From: Castanea sativa
Taxonomy: Eukaryota; Streptophyta; Magnoliopsida; Fagales; Fagaceae
Assembly: GCF_040712315.1 (NCBI RefSeq)
Contig: NC_134013.1
Location: 45,783,501-45,847,500, forward strand
DNA: 64,000 bases
Direction of reading: 5' to 3'
A model generated the notes under the pieces. The model saw only the letters and a list, made by a program, of their open reading frames with translations. It was not told the DNA's origin and searched no databases. This document shows positions 23,030 to 35,446 of this stretch, piece after piece. The translations under genes and the position numbers were made by a program. The number at the start of each line of letters is the position of its first letter. The first letter of the stretch is position 1.

Positions 23030-23809
23030 TGTCGAGGGTTAAGCTTCATATTAGACTTAAGTGACCAAATGTGTACCATTGTTTTGCATGGTCTTGCATG
23101 ACATAGTTGTTTGTTTGTTTATGTTTGATGGGATGTTGTACGATATTTTGGTGTATGGTATTTGTTGTTTGCATTGCTTGTTAAAATCTTTTCCTAACTG
23201 TCATAATGCGTGCCATTCAAACAACAATGTATGCATTGCTTTTCAACAATTTTGTGGTGGTAGTAGCCATGGATCACTGGTCTTCATTAGATTCGGGTAC
23301 CTAGTGGCGAACTCACCAACTCATAGCCCAAGGTCACTGGATCATTTCCTGTTGACTATAAAGGAAAAACCATGCTGTTCAGACCAATGCAATGTTCATT
23401 ACATTACAAATTGGGAGGTGTAACGTCCTAGTTATGGGAAATAATGAAACAAAAAACCCACCCTAAAACGTAATGACTTAGAACCTATCCTTAGGTCGTT
23501 CTCGGTTAAAATTGCATTGCATGTTGTATGTGTTTGTTTTGGTTGATTAATGGATATGGATGGGGTCTTTGCTTTAGTTAACCCGACCAAGCCTGTCATT
23601 AGGGGAGAATTCGGTCAATATCTAAAGGAAGGCTTTAAAGAGAACCTACACCTGACACTCAAGGCAGTAGCTCCAGTTCTAAGGCTGTCACTCCCATCAC
23701 AATACTGAAGCCGTCAAGCTTAGAAGAAACTCCACTGTTGTAACATCACAACCCCATCTTCGACCTCCAAGATAGTTCAAGCCATAAGAAGTTTTAAGCT
23801 CCCCACACT
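23030..23809 (+). other. T1 untranslated leader
   Basis: No recognisable protein. A 120-codon ORF (23061-23423) is Cys/His/Phe-rich without family features and is not supported. Confidence 0.6.
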
Positions 23810-24172
23810 ATGGCAGAAGAAGGAGAACACCCAAACACAAAGGAACCCATGATCACCTAAGAGCTACTCAACACTATGGTAGCTAGTCGGATTCAGCTAA
23901 GGGAAGACAGAAGTTGTATGATGCAACAATTTCAAAATTTTAAGAGTAATCAAACAAGATTGATCATGATCCACCAATCGTAGAGAGTAAGAAGAAGATC
24001 AACGAGAGGAGGATGAATAAAATGGAGGAGATGATTAGAAGAGCCTGTAAGATGGAGGACCTTATGGATTATGACACCCTCGCACTTTCCTTAATGGAAG
24101 GTTGCCACCCAAGTTCAAGATGCCAACCCTGGATAAGTTTGATGGGCCCAAAGTCCCATTTGAAGATGTATA

Positions 24173-25600
24173 TGTTAGGATTAGTGCCCTTAAATCCTAT
24201 TGTATGATGTTATGTATGATATTATGTATGACATTATGTATGACATAATGTATGACTTAATATTGTAATTGATAAAGTTATTTTATTATTATCTAAAATA
24301 ATGGTAACATGAATATGGGACATTATCATATAGTCCATGAGATGCATTGTATGTGATTTATGTGAAAAGTCACAGAAGATGTAAATCACAAGTTCTTTGT
24401 AAACTCAAAATTTATAGTTCGTAGTCGATGATGAAATTGGGCATTTCATCTGCGAAGACTATAACGTATCAACTAAGATGATTTGTCTTGATCATAGAAG
24501 TGGAGACTTCTAGTTGATATGTTGATATATTTTAAGAGTTAAGACATATTGAACAGGACCGCTGTGAGATTTATTATTCTCCTAATGACTGTCAAATGAA
24601 TAATAAATTTCACGACTTCTATTTGCATGAACTCTTAATCCTAAGAGAATAATGGACCTGATCATGAAGTGTAGGTTGTTTTGATATATCAGGAGTGAGA
24701 TCTGAAGTGACGGTCAAAACCTCAATATGTTGGGCAGCCACATTTAGTGTTGATGGAACATATATTCTCAAGATGGAATTCATAGTCTCTTGATGGAGAT
24801 ATAAAATATTCCTTTGAGATAAGTTTAATGGGTTTAGTTATTTAGAGAGTTAGGCCTAACCATTTTAGTAAGAAATTACTAAAGTATATATTTATGAAAT
24901 TGGATTTCATAAATATATAATGAATAACTTTAAAGGATTAAACCGGGTACTCAAGGATAAGATGTAGTAATTTACAAAGTGGCAGTCTACATTTATGACT
25001 TTGTGCTACTACGAATATTTTATGAAGGGGTTACGTGTATAATAAAGTCTTGGGATATAATTTATTAATAAGGCCTAGAGTGCAATTATATCTATATAGT
25101 GGTATTAAATATAATTAATGGTAACTTTGGACTTGTCAAGAGTTGACGGAAAAGCCCAAGGCCCATTGTAGCTAGTGTCTTATTGGTCCCTTTTGGTCCC
25201 ACTCCAAGCCACACACTAAAGCCCAATTGGAAAGGCCCAATAGGCTAGCCCAATTAGATAATCAGTTAGTTATAAAGGGAGAAACATACAGAATTATTAT
25301 TAGAAAGAAAAAATAAGAAACGGTATGTGAGAGAGTGTGAGACACACTTTCATTCTCCTTTGAAAAACTGATTGAGAGACCACACATCTTGGGTGTAAAG
25401 TGGAATTGGAGTGAAGATTAAAAGTGTTCCCAAGTGCTTCTAATCTTTGTTTTGAATTTCTCCACACCAAGGTACGCCATCTTGTTCTTAAATTCTGAAA
25501 TTTAAGTAGTGCACGTTATCAATCATGAATGAAATAGATTCTTGTTTGTTGCTTCCGCTATGTGTTTTGTATGAGATACAAAACCAGAATTTTTCCTTCA
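24173..25600 (+). repeat. Solo LTR-A in T1 gag, target duplication GTATA
   Basis: TGTTAGGATTAGTGCCC to TTTTTCCTTCA, 1428 bp, flanked by GTATA at 24168-24172 and 25601-25605. The gag reading resumes directly after the second GTATA. This is the most complete copy in the window and the reference used here for the family. Confidence 0.96.
25271..25278 (+). promoter_or_regulatory. Candidate TATA box of LTR-A
   Basis: TATAAAGG after AATCAGTTAGT. The position is equivalent in all LTR-A copies, several of which have decayed to GATACAAAG. It is about 330 bp before the LTR end, a plausible U3/R border. Confidence 0.5.
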
Positions 25601-26453
25601 GTATACGAGGGCTATGCAGCCCTTAGGCACAACTAAGTAAGTACTTGCTTAGATGTTCCAAAACACACTGACTGAAGCCACACTTAGGTGGTTCCTCAAC
25701 CTGGATGATGCAAGAGCAAGAAGTTGGAAGGACATCTGCCGAGAGTTATACAAGGAGAGACCTCAAGACTACCAAGCAAGAGCGGAAAGAATCCTTCTCT
25801 ACTTTCATTACCAAGTGGGGAGCTAAGGCCACACAAATGATGAGTAGGTCGAGTGAGAAAGAATAGTTAGCCATGGTTGTAAAGAATTTATTACCCGTAC
25901 ATTGTAAGTACTTGTTTACACAGTACATTTCCAATTTTAAAGCTTTAATTATTGTTGGAACCCAAGTTGAGGATGCTATAAACAATGGAACTATAAAGAT
26001 TGATGACCCATCAAGGTTTAAAAAGAATGTAGGATCTAAGGCTGCAGAAAGTTCCAACAGCCATAAAAATGATCCTTATCAATTGATTGCACCCATTGCA
26101 CCTGGGCAAGTACCACAACGGCCTAGACCTAGAAAGGAATTTCATGAGTTCTACATGCCTATGAGCCATGTGTACGACAAGCTAAAAGTAAAAGGGTTAT
26201 TGAAACCCTTAGACCCGACCAATTCCAAACCCCTTGCCCTCAAAGTTTGGTGTGAGAAAAAGACGTGATTACCATCAAGGCCCTGGTCACGACACTGACC
26301 AATGTTTTACCCTTCTTCATGCAATTCAAGACCTAATAGGCAACAAGGTGATTGCGCTTACCTACAAGGCCTAGCATCACTAATAATCCCTTGCCCAATC
26401 ACAATTTTGGGAAAGGACCAAGGATTAGTTGCTTGATGACCGACTTGATCTAT

Positions 26454-27460
26454 TGATAGGCCAAAAATGTATTGATCCCTTATGACAAATTAACGAATTA
26501 ATTAGCCAAGTGAATTAATTAGGTTCAATTACATGCAATAAGCGTGGTGGCACAAAAAAATAACCAAATAACTAAATATGTAGTGAAAATTAAATGACAT
26601 GGTGATTTGTTTACGAATGGGGAAAACCTACACGACAAAAATCTCACTGGTTGATTTTAAGGTCATCACTCTCGAGAATCCACTATTATCAAAACAAGCA
26701 GTTGCGAGTAAAGGAATCCCACTACCTTATACCAACCTACAATTGAACCCTTACCCTAATACCCAATTGGATTGTTCTGTAGTGACAATCTCTCCTTGTA
26801 ACGCACGGCTCCCAGTACGTGACTAACCAATAGATGCACAGATCCTAGTACGCGACTTGATTACCAACTTAAGAAGGATGTTGGTTGCAAAGTTCTTCAG
26901 TGCATCACATAATGAAGATTATGAAGTTGCTTGGTCACAAAACCCTACGGTGTACAAACACAGCAGTTTCTTTAAGATGAACTAGGGCAAATATTGTCTC
27001 TGGTCACAATTTGCATGAACAAGACTTTGCTCAATACTCGTGCAACACTAGACGGCCCTTAAAATAATCCTTATATATGTTTAGAGTTATGAGAAAAGAA
27101 AGCCCAAACACATACCCATGGATTGGATGAAAAACAGTCTTGAAAAACTGAGTTTCATAAACCTCAACTGATACCCTAGCTATCGATTTGCTGTCGAGCC
27201 TCGAGCTGAACAACTCTTTTAAACCTCAATTGATACTAGCTGTCGAGTTAGTTGTCGAGATTTAATGAACAACACTTCTTCACTTGATTCTTGGACAGAC
27301 TTGCATGACTTTAACACTTGAACTTGAAACCTTGTTTCTTGAAGTATTAAACACATCCTAGATCTATCCAAATACAAGTAAAGTGCATTTTGTCAAAGGA
27401 TTAGCCAATATATAAAATGTTGACATATGTTCCTAACATCAAATCACATATGTCCTAACA
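26454..27460 (-). repeat. Solo LTR-B in T1 gag, target duplication TCTAT
   Basis: On + TGATAGGCCAAAAATG to TATGTCCTAACA, 1007 bp, with TCTAT at 26449-26453 and 27461-27465. Same family as the LTRs of E2, same - orientation. The gag frame continues from LIY across the site. It carries CTATCGATTTGCTGTCGAG-type words near 27180-27260. Confidence 0.96.
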
Positions 27461-27567
27461 TCTATGACCTACCCGAATGCTTCATGATGACATGGGAAGA
27501 ATTAATGGATAGGACATCTACTACCACCATAGGATATGACATATGGAATGAAGTACCAAAACCCAAG

Positions 27568-27711
27568 AATTACCAAACACCCACAAATGGGGGGAGACAC
27601 TTCAAACCCCAAGTAGATAACCAAACATCCACAAATGGGGGGAGACACTTCAAACCCCAAGTAAATAACCAAACATCCATAAATAGGGGGAGATACTTCA
27701 AACCCCAAGAC
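27568..27711 (+). repeat. Three 48-bp repeats encoding a 16-residue Gag repeat
   Basis: Units of 16 codons (NYQTPTNGGRHFKPQV, DNQTSTNGGRHFKPQV, NNQTSINRGRYFKPQD) in register with the gag frame. A fourth, decayed GGGGAGACACTTTAAACCCC lies out of frame near 27755. They add positively charged Gly/Arg/Lys residues at the Gag C-terminus. Confidence 0.9.
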
Positions 27712-28024
27712 ACCGATCCCCATGATCCAACAATAATTGCCCACATTACAAGGGGGGGAGACACTTTAAACCCCCACATTTAGAGACCGACAACCCAGTT
27801 GAAGCTTTGAATAGATCTACCCAACAAAGACCTACTGAGGAGGATGAAGTCCTTAAGCAACTACAAAAGACAGAAGCCAACATATCCTTATGGGGTTTAC
27901 TCATGACCTCATACAAACACCTTCATAACCTAGTAGACCTACACAGCTAAATCCAAGTTTCTATTACTACAACCTCCCAAGAACTGAATGCTATGATTGG
28001 GGTCTAATCAAGAAGGGGAAGCAC

Positions 28025-28630
28025 CGCAACGATACTATGCATATCACTATAAATTCCATAGGGAAAAGGATACCGATGGTTTCGATAGATGATGAAAGCA
28101 CTTTGAATGTGTACCTTTTGAAGACCGCAAGCTACCTAGGCCTCAGTATTGAAGACTTTATGCCTATTGATCAACATGTGAAGGCATATGACAACAGTAG
28201 AAGAGAGGTCTTGGGGACCATAACATTGGAGCTTACCATAGGACCAATGGTCAAAAAGGCGGATTTTCAGGTCCTTAATATAGCCTCATGCTTCAATATG
28301 CTCTTTGGGCGACCTTGGATTCATGACATAGAGGTTGTACCTTCTTCTCTATATCAAAAGGTTCGGTTTCCACATGAGGGAGCTATTGTGACCATCTATG
28401 AGGATACTTTGAATGTGCCTAAGCCAATTTATGGTATTGACTTTGAGAAAGAGCCATTAACTTTGTATGGCTTTGTGATTGAAAGGCCTTGTTTTGAAAA
28501 GAGAGAAGAAAAAGTTGAGAAGATCCCAATGAACTTTGCTCCTTATGGTAACAACAATGTGGTAGCAATGATGAGGAGAATGAACTACCTTCCGGGGATG
28601 AATTTGGGGAGAATTGTGAAGAAGCCAACT
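28025..28630 (+). pseudogene. T1 aspartic protease
   Basis: TLNVYLLKTASYLGLSIEDF, VKAYDNSRREVLGTITLELT, VKKADFQVLNIASCFNMLFG and RPWIHD are the protease body of Tat-type elements, which cleaves the polyprotein. The active-site loop reads IDDESTLN where a D-N-G-S loop is expected, so the conserved Gly is a Glu (one G-to-A change) and the enzyme is probably dead. The frame then runs through FEKEPLTLYGFVIERPC to a stop at 28634. Confidence 0.8.
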
Positions 28631-28634
28631 ATTT

Positions 28635-30410
28635 AGGATCTGACGATCCCTACTGCCACACCACCTTTTGGGTAAGGCTATAAGCCCACTAATGATGATT
28701 TGTTAGAGATGGAAGTGGGAAAGATAGCTCGAGCCAAAGCCAAAGCAAAAGGACTTCCTTGTCCTCCAAAACCTTTGAAGCCCTACACTTCTACATTGAA
28801 TGGGAAGTTTGTAAAAGCTGGAGAGAGTCAACGTTATTAGGGATTCCCTAAACTGAGATTTGATCCTATGACAAAGACAATGGTACCTGGATTCGAGATA
28901 CTACTTGATTGCCACAACAAGGCTCCAGAATTGAAAAAAGAAGACACAACTTGGGTTCCTACTGATTGGGCTAATTACATGGATTCTAATGCCATGACTA
29001 CGCTTCTTAGAGATCTTATTTGCAATGTAGAAGAAGAAGAATATTGGGAGGATTGCCAACATGCATTAAAGAGCCCATATGAAGTAAGAGCCAACAATGA
29101 AGATGAGGAAGAGGGAGCAAGCCCTAGTGATGATGAGGATGAAAGCAATGACAAGAGTGGTAGTAGTAGTGACAACAGCAGCAATGATAGTGGACATGAT
29201 GATGATGACAACAATACCGATAGTGATGACAACAGCAGTAGAAGTTATGATAGCTCATATAGTGGTGATAATTGGGGTGAATCCCCTAGTGATAGAGAAG
29301 ATGAAGATACAACCCTATTCTATAAGGAATATGATAGTGATGTGGACTATTTTGGTGAAGATATTGAAGACGATTCGAAGCTAACTAGTGGAGTGATATT
29401 GATAGTGATCAATACAGACTGATAAATGTGTTAGAGAATGCAAGAAAAAAGAATGCACAAGCCAATCAAATTTACCATGATAAATATCCCTATAGGCACC
29501 TTTCAGATTGGAGCAATATCACTCATGTTAGCTCAAGGTCTGGCCTTAAGTACGACAAGCATGGAAGAGAAGTTCTAGAATTGGGTTCCTATTATAATTT
29601 TGAACCAAGTTCACCAACCCCACATAATAAAGAGGAAGATGACATAGATGCTAGATTGGTTGCACTAGACCAAAAGTTAATGGTCCATAGTCTCAGAATC
29701 ATGACACTTAAGAATGTTGAAACTAGCGATAAGAGGAAAGAAGGAGGCAAGTCAGAGCATCTACCTTAACCCACCGACTTGGGCAACAAAGGCAAGCATG
29801 ACCTGTTTGATGAATGGATGGATAGCATAGAGCACCTAAATGCTTTTGTGACCGACAAGCCTACAGACATGGAGACTAAATAAGAAGCTATAGATTATAT
29901 GGATATAGATCCCGTAGTACTGATGCTGAGGGAAGAAGGAGCTTTTTAGGAGCCATCTGCCATTGTGGAAGAAGCCACGACCGAGTTAAAGAACTAGGCA
30001 TAGGAGGGAGCCGCCCACCCCATGGAAGACTCCGTTAGGAAGATCAAGATAGTCAAGTCAGTCACTTTTGCCAAGAAGATCAAGACCGCCGAGCCAATCA
30101 CTCCTGCTAAAAATATTGTTTTTGTCTTTATTAAGTCTATCTCTGCTAGTATTTTTGTTAAGACTGTTTGTGATAGTTTTCCAGTTGAGTCTATTTTAGT
30201 TGAGTCTATTGAGTCTGTTGAGAACTCTTTTCCTTTTAATATGATTTCTAATTCTGCTTATTTGCTGGCTTTGAATGTTTTTATTTCTGAAATTGGTAAA
30301 GAAACTATTAATAATAAGGAATTAAGACATGGATACCTAGAACCTATAAAAGAAGAAACCCAACCTATTAACCTCGAAATTGAGGATGAGCCCAAAATAA
30401 TTTAAGTGGG
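28635..30410 (+). pseudogene. T1 linker between protease and RT, with acidic low-complexity region
   Basis: The frame continues after stops as PCPPKPLKPYTSTLNGKF and RFDPMTKTMVPGFEILLDCH (28868 on), a spacer typical of Tat/Ogre pol. Then 29093-29384 encodes about 95 residues rich in Asp, Ser, Glu and Asn with almost no hydrophobic residues. From 29428 a changed frame gives SDWSNITHVSSRSGLKYDKH, then a Lys/Val/Ser-rich stretch to a stop at 30405. In Ogre elements the protease-RT interval is where an intron is known; I see no splice pair I would defend here. Confidence 0.6.
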
Positions 30411-31997
30411 CAGTACCTTAACCACTTCAAAGAAAGATGCATTAGTGGCACTATTGGCAGAGTTCAAGAAAGTCTTTGCCTGGTCATATGAAGACATGTT
30501 CAGGATTGATATAAATTTAGTATAGCACTGCATTCCAACAGATCCAACCATGAAGCTAGTCAAGTAGAAGTTGAGAAGAATGAAGCCAGAATGGACTCTC
30601 AATATCAAGGAAGAATTAAAGAAACATTACAATGCTGGATTCCTAAGAGGGGTCAACTATCCAGAGTGGTTAGCTAATGTGGTTTAGGTACCAAAGAAAG
30701 ATGGAAAGGTCAGAATGTATGTAGATTTTCGAGATCTAAACAAAGCCAGCCTGAAAGATGATATTCCTCTACCTCACATTGACGTCCTGGTTAACAACAC
30801 AACAGGTTGTGCTTTGCTATTATTTATGGATGGATTTTTAGGGTATAACCAAATCAAGATGGCTCTAGAAGATATGGAGAAAACCTCCTTTATTACACCG
30901 TGGGGGACATATTGCTACAAGGTCATGCCATTTGGCCATAAAAATGCTGGTGCTACTTACCAACGTGCAGCCACTACTTTGTTGATGATATGATAGTGAA
31001 GTCCAAGAACCGTGAAGGGCATGTACCAGCTTTGAGGAAGTTCTTTGAAAGAATCTGGTTCTACAAATGCACTTTCGGAGTCACATCCGGAAAACTATTA
31101 GGGTTTATGGTAAGCCAAAGAGGAATAAAAGTTTATCTTGACAAAATCAAGGCAATTGTAGAAATGAAACCTCTAAGAACTGAAAAAGGATATCCAAGGA
31201 TTTCTAGGGAGAATACAGTACATAAGCAAGTTCATTGCCCAGCTCACCATGACGTGTGAACCAATCTTCAAATTGCTTAAGAAGGAAGTTCCTACAGTAT
31301 GGAATGAATAGTGCCAAGAAGCCTTTGAGAAGATCAAGAGTTATCTGATGAAACCACCAATACTCATCCCACTAGTACCCGAAAAGTCATTGTTGTTGTA
31401 TCTCACCTCTACAGATACGACAATGGGGGCACTACATGTTCAATACCTAGAAGAGACTAGAAGGGAGAATGCAGTTTACTACATCAGCAAGAAAATGTTG
31501 CCTTATGAAGAAAAGTACTCACCATTAGAGAAGACATGTGTAGCACTTGTTTGGGAAACCCTCAAACTCAAACATTATATGCTTGCTTATAAGGTTTTGT
31601 TAATTGCAAGAATGGATTCTTTAAAGTACTTAATGGAAAAACCCATAAAAGATGGGAAGACTATTAAATGGGTCTTGCTTTTGTCGGAATTTGATATTAA
31701 ATATGTGACTCAGAAATCTATGAAAGGGAGAGCAATTGTCGATCACTTAGCCCATTGTTCACCAAAAGAAGTTGAAGAGATCCAAGGGGACTATCCATAT
31801 GAAGATATCATGGGGATTGAAGTAGGATCATGGAAGATGTATTTTGATGGAGCAAAAAATAAAAATAGAAATGGAATTTGAGTTCTCTTAAGTTTACCAA
31901 AAGGGACACACATTCCATTTTTTGGCAAACTTAACTTTCTTACCACCAACAATGCCACAAAATATGAAGCTTGCATTATAGGTCTACAAGCAGCCTT
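30411..31997 (+). pseudogene. T1 reverse transcriptase, RNase H and start of second RNase H
   Basis: RT blocks: FAWSYEDM, VPKKDGKVRMYVDFRDLNKA (30691 on, after a TAG), DIPLPHIDVLVNNTTGCALL, FMDGFLGYNQIKMALEDMEK, and TPWGTYCYKVMPFGHKNAGATYQR. A short deletion near 30975 then fuses the preceding block to FVDDMIVKSKNREGH in another frame: the catalytic Asp pair survives but about a dozen codons before it are lost. RNase H follows (LTSTDTTMGALHVQYLEETR, YYISKKMLPYEEKYSPLEKT). Then comes the second, archaeal-type RNase H of the Tat lineage (MYFDGAKNKNRNGI, TTNNATKYEACIIGLQAALG), cut at 31998-32002 by C2. Confidence 0.88.
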
Positions 31998-32002
31998 AGG
32001 CC

Positions 32003-33379
32003 TGTTAGGATTAGTGCCCTTAAATCCTATTGTATGATATTATGTATGTTATTATGTATGACATTATGTATAACTTAATGTTGTGATTAATAAAGTTGTT
32101 TTATTTTATCTAAAATAATGGTAACATGAATATTGGGACATTATCATATAGTCCATGAGATGCATTGTATGTGATTTAGTCATAGAAGATGTAAATCACA
32201 AGTTCCTTGTAAACTTAAAATATAGTTCGTAGTCGGTGATGAAATTGGGCTTTTCATCTGCGAAGACTATAACATATCAACTAAGATGATTTGTCTTAAT
32301 CATGGAAATAGAGATTTCTAGTTGGTATGTTGATATGTTTTAAGAGTTAAAGCATATTGAACTGGATCGCTGTAAGATTTATTATTCTCCTAACGACTGT
32401 CAAATGAATAATAAACTCACGACTTATATTTGCGTGAAGTCTTAATCTTGAGAGAATAATGGACTTGATCATGAAGTGTAGGTTGTTTTGATATATCAGG
32501 AGTGAGATCTAAAGTTACGGTCAAAACCTCAGTATGTTGGGTAACCACATTTAGTGTTGATGGAACATATATTCTCAAGATGGAATTCATAGTCTCTTAA
32601 CGGAGATACAAAATATTCCCTTGAGATAAGTTTAATGAGTTTGTTATTCAGAGAGTTAGGCCTAACCACTTTAGTATGAAGTTGCTAAAGTATATATTTA
32701 TGGAATTGGATTTTATGAATATATGATGAATAACTTAAAGGATTAAACCGGGTACTCAAAGATAAGATGTAGTAATTTACAAAGTGGCAGTCTACATTCA
32801 TGACTTTGTCTTACTACGAATATTTTATGAAAGGGTTGCATGTACAATAAAGTCTTGGGATATAATTTATAAATAAGGCCTAGAGTGCAATTATATTTAT
32901 ATAATGGTATTAAATATAATTAATGGTGACTTTGGACTTGTCAAGAGTTGACAGAAAAGCCCAAGGCCCATTGGAGCTAGTGTCTTATTGGTCCCACTCC
33001 AAGCCACACACTTAAGCCCAATTGGAAAGGCCCAAAAGGCCAGCCTAATTAGATAATCAGTTAGATACAAAGGGAAAAACGTACAGAATTTTCTGGACAG
33101 AGAATTGTAAGAATACTATTGCGAAGTGGTGTAAGAAGTGTTAGACACTTTGACATTCTCCCTTCGGAACTGATTGAGAAACCACACATCTTGGGCGTTA
33201 GTGGAATTAGAGTAAAGATTGAAAGTGTTCCCAAGTGATTTTGATCTTCGGTTTTGAAATTCACTGCTCCAAGGTACACTATCTTGTTCTCAAATTCTGA
33301 AACTTACATAGTGCATGTTAACATTTATGAATGAAGTAAATCCGTTATTTTTCCGCTGCGTACATGCATATTTCCATCA
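32003..33379 (+). repeat. LTR-A (5' LTR of C2)
   Basis: TGTTAGGATTAGTGCCC to CATATTTCCATCA. Paired with 39860-41254. Confidence 0.97.
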
Positions 33380-33381
33380 AA

Positions 33382-33393
33382 TGGTATCAGAGC
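33382..33393 (+). other. C2 primer binding site (initiator tRNA-Met)
   Basis: Perfect TGGTATCAGAGC, two bases after the LTR. Confidence 0.95.
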
Positions 33394-33701
33394 GGTCTTC
33401 ATTTCGTATCTGTTTAACATGTTTTGAGTTTTGGAATTATTGACAATAGTTTCATGTTGTTAGAAATTAGTTTTCTGCATGAATGTTGAAATTTTTTTTA
33501 TTTATAAAAACTGATATTGATGTGATGATGTTGTTTAATTTTAGTTTAAGTATGTTAAACTAAACTTTAAGGCTATAGCATCAATGTAATTCAGTTTTGA
33601 TATCAATTTATGTTCATTATGATCATATGTTGGTTGTTTTGCACATGAAAACGTTAAAAACTGTCTTAGAAAAAATTCTGGAAAATTCAAAATTCGCGAA
33701 G

Positions 33702-33888
33702 CTTGATCGATCGAGAATCTATCGAGTTGATAGAAGTTTTCTCGATCGATCGAGGATCTGTCAAGCATCGATCGAGCTTCGTAGAACTTTCTCTCGATTG
33801 ATCGAGAATCTATCGAGGATCGATCGAGCAACCAGAACTTTTCTCGATCGATCGAGGTACATCCTTGATCGATCGAGGATTGAAGGTT
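33702..33888. repeat. Cluster of TCGATCGATCGA palindromes in the C2 leader
   Basis: Six to seven copies of CTCGATCGATCGAGGATC-like words, spaced about 25-35 bp apart and alternating with GAATCTATCGAG and AGAACTTT spacers. The core CGATCG/TCGATCGA is perfectly self-complementary and CpG-bearing in an otherwise CpG-poor window. Confidence 0.85.
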
Positions 33889-34043
33889 CAGAATTTTATC
33901 TAAGTGTTTTTACATATATAAAAGAGCAAGGCTATGTGTAATTTGTTTATGCATGTTTTAAATTTAAAAACCTTTAATTTAAAACATCTAGTGGGAGAGA
34001 GATACAAGGGTTGGATCTCACGGCCTTCATTGACGGTTAATAG

Positions 34044-35446
34044 TGATGGAAATATGCATGTGCGCAGCGGAAAAACAATGTATCTACTTCATTCATAAAA
34101 CTTAACATGTACTATATAAGTTTCAGAATTTAAGAACAAAAGAATGTACCTTGGAGCAGTGAATTTCAAAATCGAAGATCAAAATCGCTTGGAAACACTT
34201 TCAATCTTCACTCCAATTCCACTAACGCCCAAGATGTGTGGTCTCTCAATCAGTTCCAAAGGGAGAAATGTCAAAGTTTCTAACACTAACTTGCACCACT
34301 TCGCAATAATGTTCTTACAAAATTCTCTACAGAAAATTCTGTATGTTTCTCCCTTTGTGTCTTTGTGTCTAACCGATTATCTAATTGGGCTAGCCTTTTG
34401 GGCATTTCCAATTGGGCTTAAGTGTGTGGCTTGGAGTGGGACCAAAAGTGACCAATACGACACTAGCTTCAATGAGCCTTGGGCTTTTTTGTCAACTCTT
34501 GACAAGTTCAAAGTTACCATTAACTATATTTAATACTACTATATAAATATAGTTGCACTCTAGGCCTTATCTATAAATTATATCCCAAGACTTTATTATA
34601 CATGCAACCCCTTCATAAAATATTCATAGTAACACAAAGTCATGAATGTAGACTGCCACTTTGTAAATTACTACATCTTATCCTTGAGTACCCGGTTTAA
34701 TCATTTAAAGTTATTCAATATATATTTATGAAATCCACTTCCATAAATGTATATACTTTAGTAACTCCTTAGTAAAGTGGTTAGGCTTAACTCTCTGAAT
34801 AACAATCCCATTAAAGTTATCTCAAGGGAATATTTTGTTAAGAGACTATGAAATATATTTTGAGAATATATGTTCCATCAACACTAAATGTGGTTGCCCA
34901 ACATACTGAGGTTTTGACCGTTACTCTAGATCTCACTCCTGATATATCAAAGCAACCTACACCTCATGATCAAGTCCATTATTCTCTCAGGACTAAGAGT
35001 TCATGCAAATATAAGTCGTGAGTTTATTATTCATTTGATAGTCGTTAAAAGAATAATAAATCTCACAGGGTCCAGTTTAATATGTTTTAACTCTTAAAAC
35101 ATATCAACATACCAACTAGAAATCTCCATTTCCATGATCAAGACAAATCATCTTAGTTGATATGTTATAGTCTTCGTAGATGAAATGCCCAATTTTCATC
35201 ACTGACTACGAATTATATTTTGAGTTTGCAAGGAACTTGTGATTTACATCTTCTGTGACTAAATCACATAAATCACATACAATGCATCTCATGGACTATA
35301 TGATAATGTCCCAATATTCATGTTACCATTATTTTTAGATAATAATAAAACAACTTTATTAAACACAACATTAAGTCATACATAATATCATAAATAATAA
35401 CATACATAGCATCATACAATAGGATTTAAGGGCATTAATCCTAACA
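34044..35446 (-). repeat. Solo LTR-A, reversed, in C2 leader
   Basis: On + TGATGGAAATATGCATG to TTAATCCTAACA, 1403 bp. The ends match the C2 subfamily. The flanks are AATAG on the left and ATATA on the right, so no clean target duplication remains. Confidence 0.9.

Larger units (their letters stand above)
23810..28024 (+). pseudogene. T1 gag, in three pieces around two solo LTRs
   Basis: The pieces are 23810-24172, 25606-26453 and 27466-28024. ATG at 23810 opens MAEEGEHPNTKEPMIT. Then MDYDTLALSLMEG and FDGPKSHLKMYM lead to the first LTR. After it come LNLDDARARSWKDICRELYK-type sequence, KESFSTFITKWGAKATQMMS, LAMVVKNLLPVHCKYLFTQY, VEDAINNGTIKIDDPSRFKK and a Pro/Arg-rich tail. After the second LTR come IYDLPECFMMTWEELMDRTS and three 16-residue repeats. 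The conserved pre-protease motif LKQLQKTEANISLWGLLMTS closes it at about 27853-27912. Several stops and at least two frameshifts are present. Confidence 0.85.

Noticed and set aside
23061..23423. 120-codon ORF in the T1 leader
   Set aside because: No family motif, Cys/Phe-rich composition from T-rich sequence; the leader is untranslated in this lineage.
27502..27779. Repetitive - strand ORFs (GFEVSPPI repeats)
   Set aside because: Antisense shadows of the 48-bp gag repeat.
28975..29384. Ser/Leu-rich - strand ORF and a Met-rich + strand ORF over the acidic tract
   Set aside because: Shadow frames of the GAT/AGT low-complexity repeat encoding the acidic linker.
28635..30410. Ogre-type intron between protease and RT
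   Set aside because: Known from Ogre elements, but no donor-acceptor pair here restores a frame convincingly in such decayed sequence.
33541..33941. ORFs with LDRSRI or DRSSIDR repeats on both strands of the C2 leader
   Set aside because: Both strands are open only because the palindromes lack stops; no homologue expected.
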